Assembly (NCBI RefSeq): GCF_028435365.1
Contig: NZ_JAGTJJ010000033.1
Span: 67,109-131,108 of the forward strand
Length of the DNA: 64,000 bases
Source of the DNA: Polyangium jinanense
GTDB taxonomy: Bacteria; Myxococcota; Polyangia; Polyangiales; Polyangiaceae
Direction: 5' to 3'
Position 1 is the stretch's first letter. The number at the start of each line of letters is the position of its first letter. The notes under the pieces are model-generated. The model did no database searches, was not told where the DNA came from, and saw only the letters and a program-made list of their open reading frames with translations. This document shows, piece by piece, positions 63,501 to 64,000 of the stretch. The position numbers and the translations under genes were made by a program.

Positions 63501-64000
63501 CGTCACGCCCCACTCGACGAGCTCCTTCTCGTTCTCGTACTCGTGCGTCGCGCTGAAGAAGGGCTCGTACTTCTTGACCGCGTTGCCCTTGTTGTCGAAC
63601 ACGGTGCGTCCCGTCCCCACCCAGCGGACGGTCGTGTTCTCAAGGACGAGCTGCCCCTGCGCAGCCTTGACCAGGATGCCGTTCTGGTCCCGCTTCGGCG
63701 CGGGCCCGGCCTCGGCGCGGACCTTCTTCATGACCTCGCGCCCGAGCCCGTCGAGGTACGTGTAGCTGTGCTGCCAGGGCGTGGCGAGATCCCCGTGCCG
63801 CTCCCGCGCCGCGGCGTGGACGACGTTCGGCTTCTTGTCCTTCCACCACCGCTCGAGGTCGTACTCGAACGTAGTGGTCGGCTCCGCGAGCGTGTCCCCT
63901 TCTGCCGCGCCGACCTTGCCCATGACCGCCGTGGCCACGACCAGCCCGAGCTCGTCGAGCTGCACCGCGGTGCGATTCTTGTTCGGGTCGGTGACCAGGA
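60549..64000 (-). CDS. Rhs-repeat protein with C-terminal lysozyme-like toxin domain, 5' end outside window
   Basis: The frame is open to the last base of the window, so the N terminus is missing. More than 750 residues of YD/Rhs repeats (for example TTTLDIEGNPLAVIDARGNT, LDYDAKGQREKIVYGNDV-type strands) end in the conserved core KERDEETGLYYHGARYYAPW, LGRWTSADPTGMVDGPNLYA, YGRNNPLRFVDPDG near 61370-61500. After a Pro-rich linker comes a domain reading DWVKNQEQWHDNPIALHATV, AWGHKI and VPLAQHEADALASLAFNG, which resembles GH24 phage-type lysozymes (E..., D..., T-x-x-x-G-H and the q..ALvsfaFN motif). It would cut peptidoglycan of target cells. The coupled lipoprotein downstream is the likely immunity gene. 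Confidence 0.88.
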   Translation of the reverse strand, partial: LVTDPNKNRTAVQLDELGLVVATAVMGKVGAAEGDTLAEPTTTFEYDLERWWKDKKPNVVHAAARERHGDLATPWQHSYTYLDGLGREVMKKVRAEAGPAPKRDQNGILVKAAQGQLVLENTTVRWVGTGRTVFDNKGNAVKKYEPFFSATHEYENEKELVEWGVTPILRYDPLGRLIRTDLPNGTFSRVEFTPWRETRWDENDTVLESAWYADRQAGASPSPPAQEQRAALLAAKHAGTPAALLLDVLGRPVVKVEDNGASGKYTTTTTLDIEGNPLAVIDARGNTAVTQLFDMLSRPLSQKSIDAGERWTFFDVLGNPIRSWDSRGHVVRSVYDALHRRTELWVQKDAGAEILAEKTSYGEGQPNAQAANLRGRVYQARDGAGLVTHVAYDFKGNPLEVQRQLAKNYKGDIDWSASPVLEAETLVQKAQYDALNRPTSLTTPDQSEVRPKYNEASLLEQVEVRLRGAINWSTFVDNIDYDAKGQREKIVYGNDVVTEYSYDPLTFRLTRIKTIRPSDGALLQDLRYIYDPVGNIVEIADHAQKPLFNNGPVEPVWKYEYDALYRLLEATGREHAGQNADIQQDEGGFPLLNVPHPNDPQALRNYTERYKYDAVGNIEKMIHEVVGLSGSWTRRYDVAPENNRLLRTSLPGDADGDFSAKYNHDAHGNMTSMSHLPSIGWDFKDQKREVNKGGGGKVYFTYDAVGQRVRKVWEHNGIVEERIYLGSFEVYRRREAGSLVLERETLHVMDGAQRVVLAETKTVDTSVPNLVVSSRVRYQLGNHLGSAALELDEAGLVISYEEYYPFGTTAFHAAASGVEVSAKRYRYTGKERDEETGLYYHGARYYAPWLGRWTSADPTGMVDGPNLYAYGRNNPLRFVDPDGRQALVKQTMVRPPRTPADVQAEHRAQQMARSSPPPPPSPPEPESPPTVTPQPKPAPERKPVAELKVSEKLVDWVKNQEQWHDNPIALHATVAWGHKISTERDLERLEKIYGKGATIKKGDPRAEVMLRSDLNAQLTVLARMLKVPLAQHEADALASLAFNGALFRSKVIIEKLNAGASRVEIAEQMFGNIATSEGPGGVETGQKATVSRGLIVRRIGEIRMFLEAVYEGRNREVDDLARDIAKDYNQGVRKGFIERITARKQSVPR

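Overview
The window is high-GC DNA whose gene content points to a large-genome myxobacterium of the Polyangia type. The evidence is a sigma factor fused to a C-terminal membrane segment, cysteine-rich lipoproteins with the repeated 'DG..NGDET..DC' module, an Rhs toxin and many long GC-rich accessory genes. This assignment is an inference from protein style; there is no rRNA or core marker here.

From 1 to about 24 kb the window is a dense anti-phage island mixed with gene remnants. It holds two DUF4041/GIY-YIG nucleases of the SNIPE type (1-1551 and 11442-12824), a Snf2 helicase with about twenty 15-residue Cys/Ser-Gly repeats next to an XRE-coiled-coil-membrane protein, and an unassigned three-gene operon with a nuclease-like member (7999-10155). 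It also holds an EVE/PUA-like plus Mrr type IV restriction enzyme, a complete ABC-three-component system (12852-16646), and a NACHT ATPase fused to a C-terminal nucleoside phosphorylase domain (17571-22067). Dead fragments of a MoxR ATPase, a cobalamin-binding protein, a DNA methyltransferase and a DUF5131 protein lie between them.

From about 24 to 34 kb there is a collinear plus-strand accessory module: RadC-like JAB protein, tiny membrane proteins, a large DUF6744-like protein, MoxR/vWA pair, DUF6573, a ComM-like ATPase without its Walker A lysine, and a short RecA. Terminator-like hairpins sit directly before several start codons. The 3' end of this recA and the following 190 bases recur at 47.6 kb next to a decayed recA copy, and the non-coding part is better conserved than the gene.

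From 34 to 47 kb is a second defence and scrap region: broken DUF6884, an IS66 remnant, broken DndB-like gene, a CBASS-type pair (SLATT membrane protein plus CD-NTase with AGS-C sensor), an intact IS630-family element, a complete Pycsar pair (class III cyclase plus cyclic-nucleotide-binding/TIR effector), phage terminase scrap and an XRE/lipoprotein divergent pair.

From 47.8 to 52.5 kb a minus-strand operon of six genes, five with ATGA/GTGA-type overlaps, encodes a DUF6932 protein, an XRE-HEARH metalloprotease-like protein, a Cys-rich protein, a radical SAM enzyme, an ASCH protein and a P-loop kinase. I do not recognise it as a described system and it is the best candidate for something new.

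From 52.6 kb to the end are chromosomal-style genes: a broken sigma factor, regulators with winged-helix-like modules, the membrane-linked sigma factor and a secreted partner, Cys-rich lipoproteins, and a large Rhs protein (cut by the window end) ending in a lysozyme-like domain and followed by a coupled lipoprotein that is probably its immunity protein.
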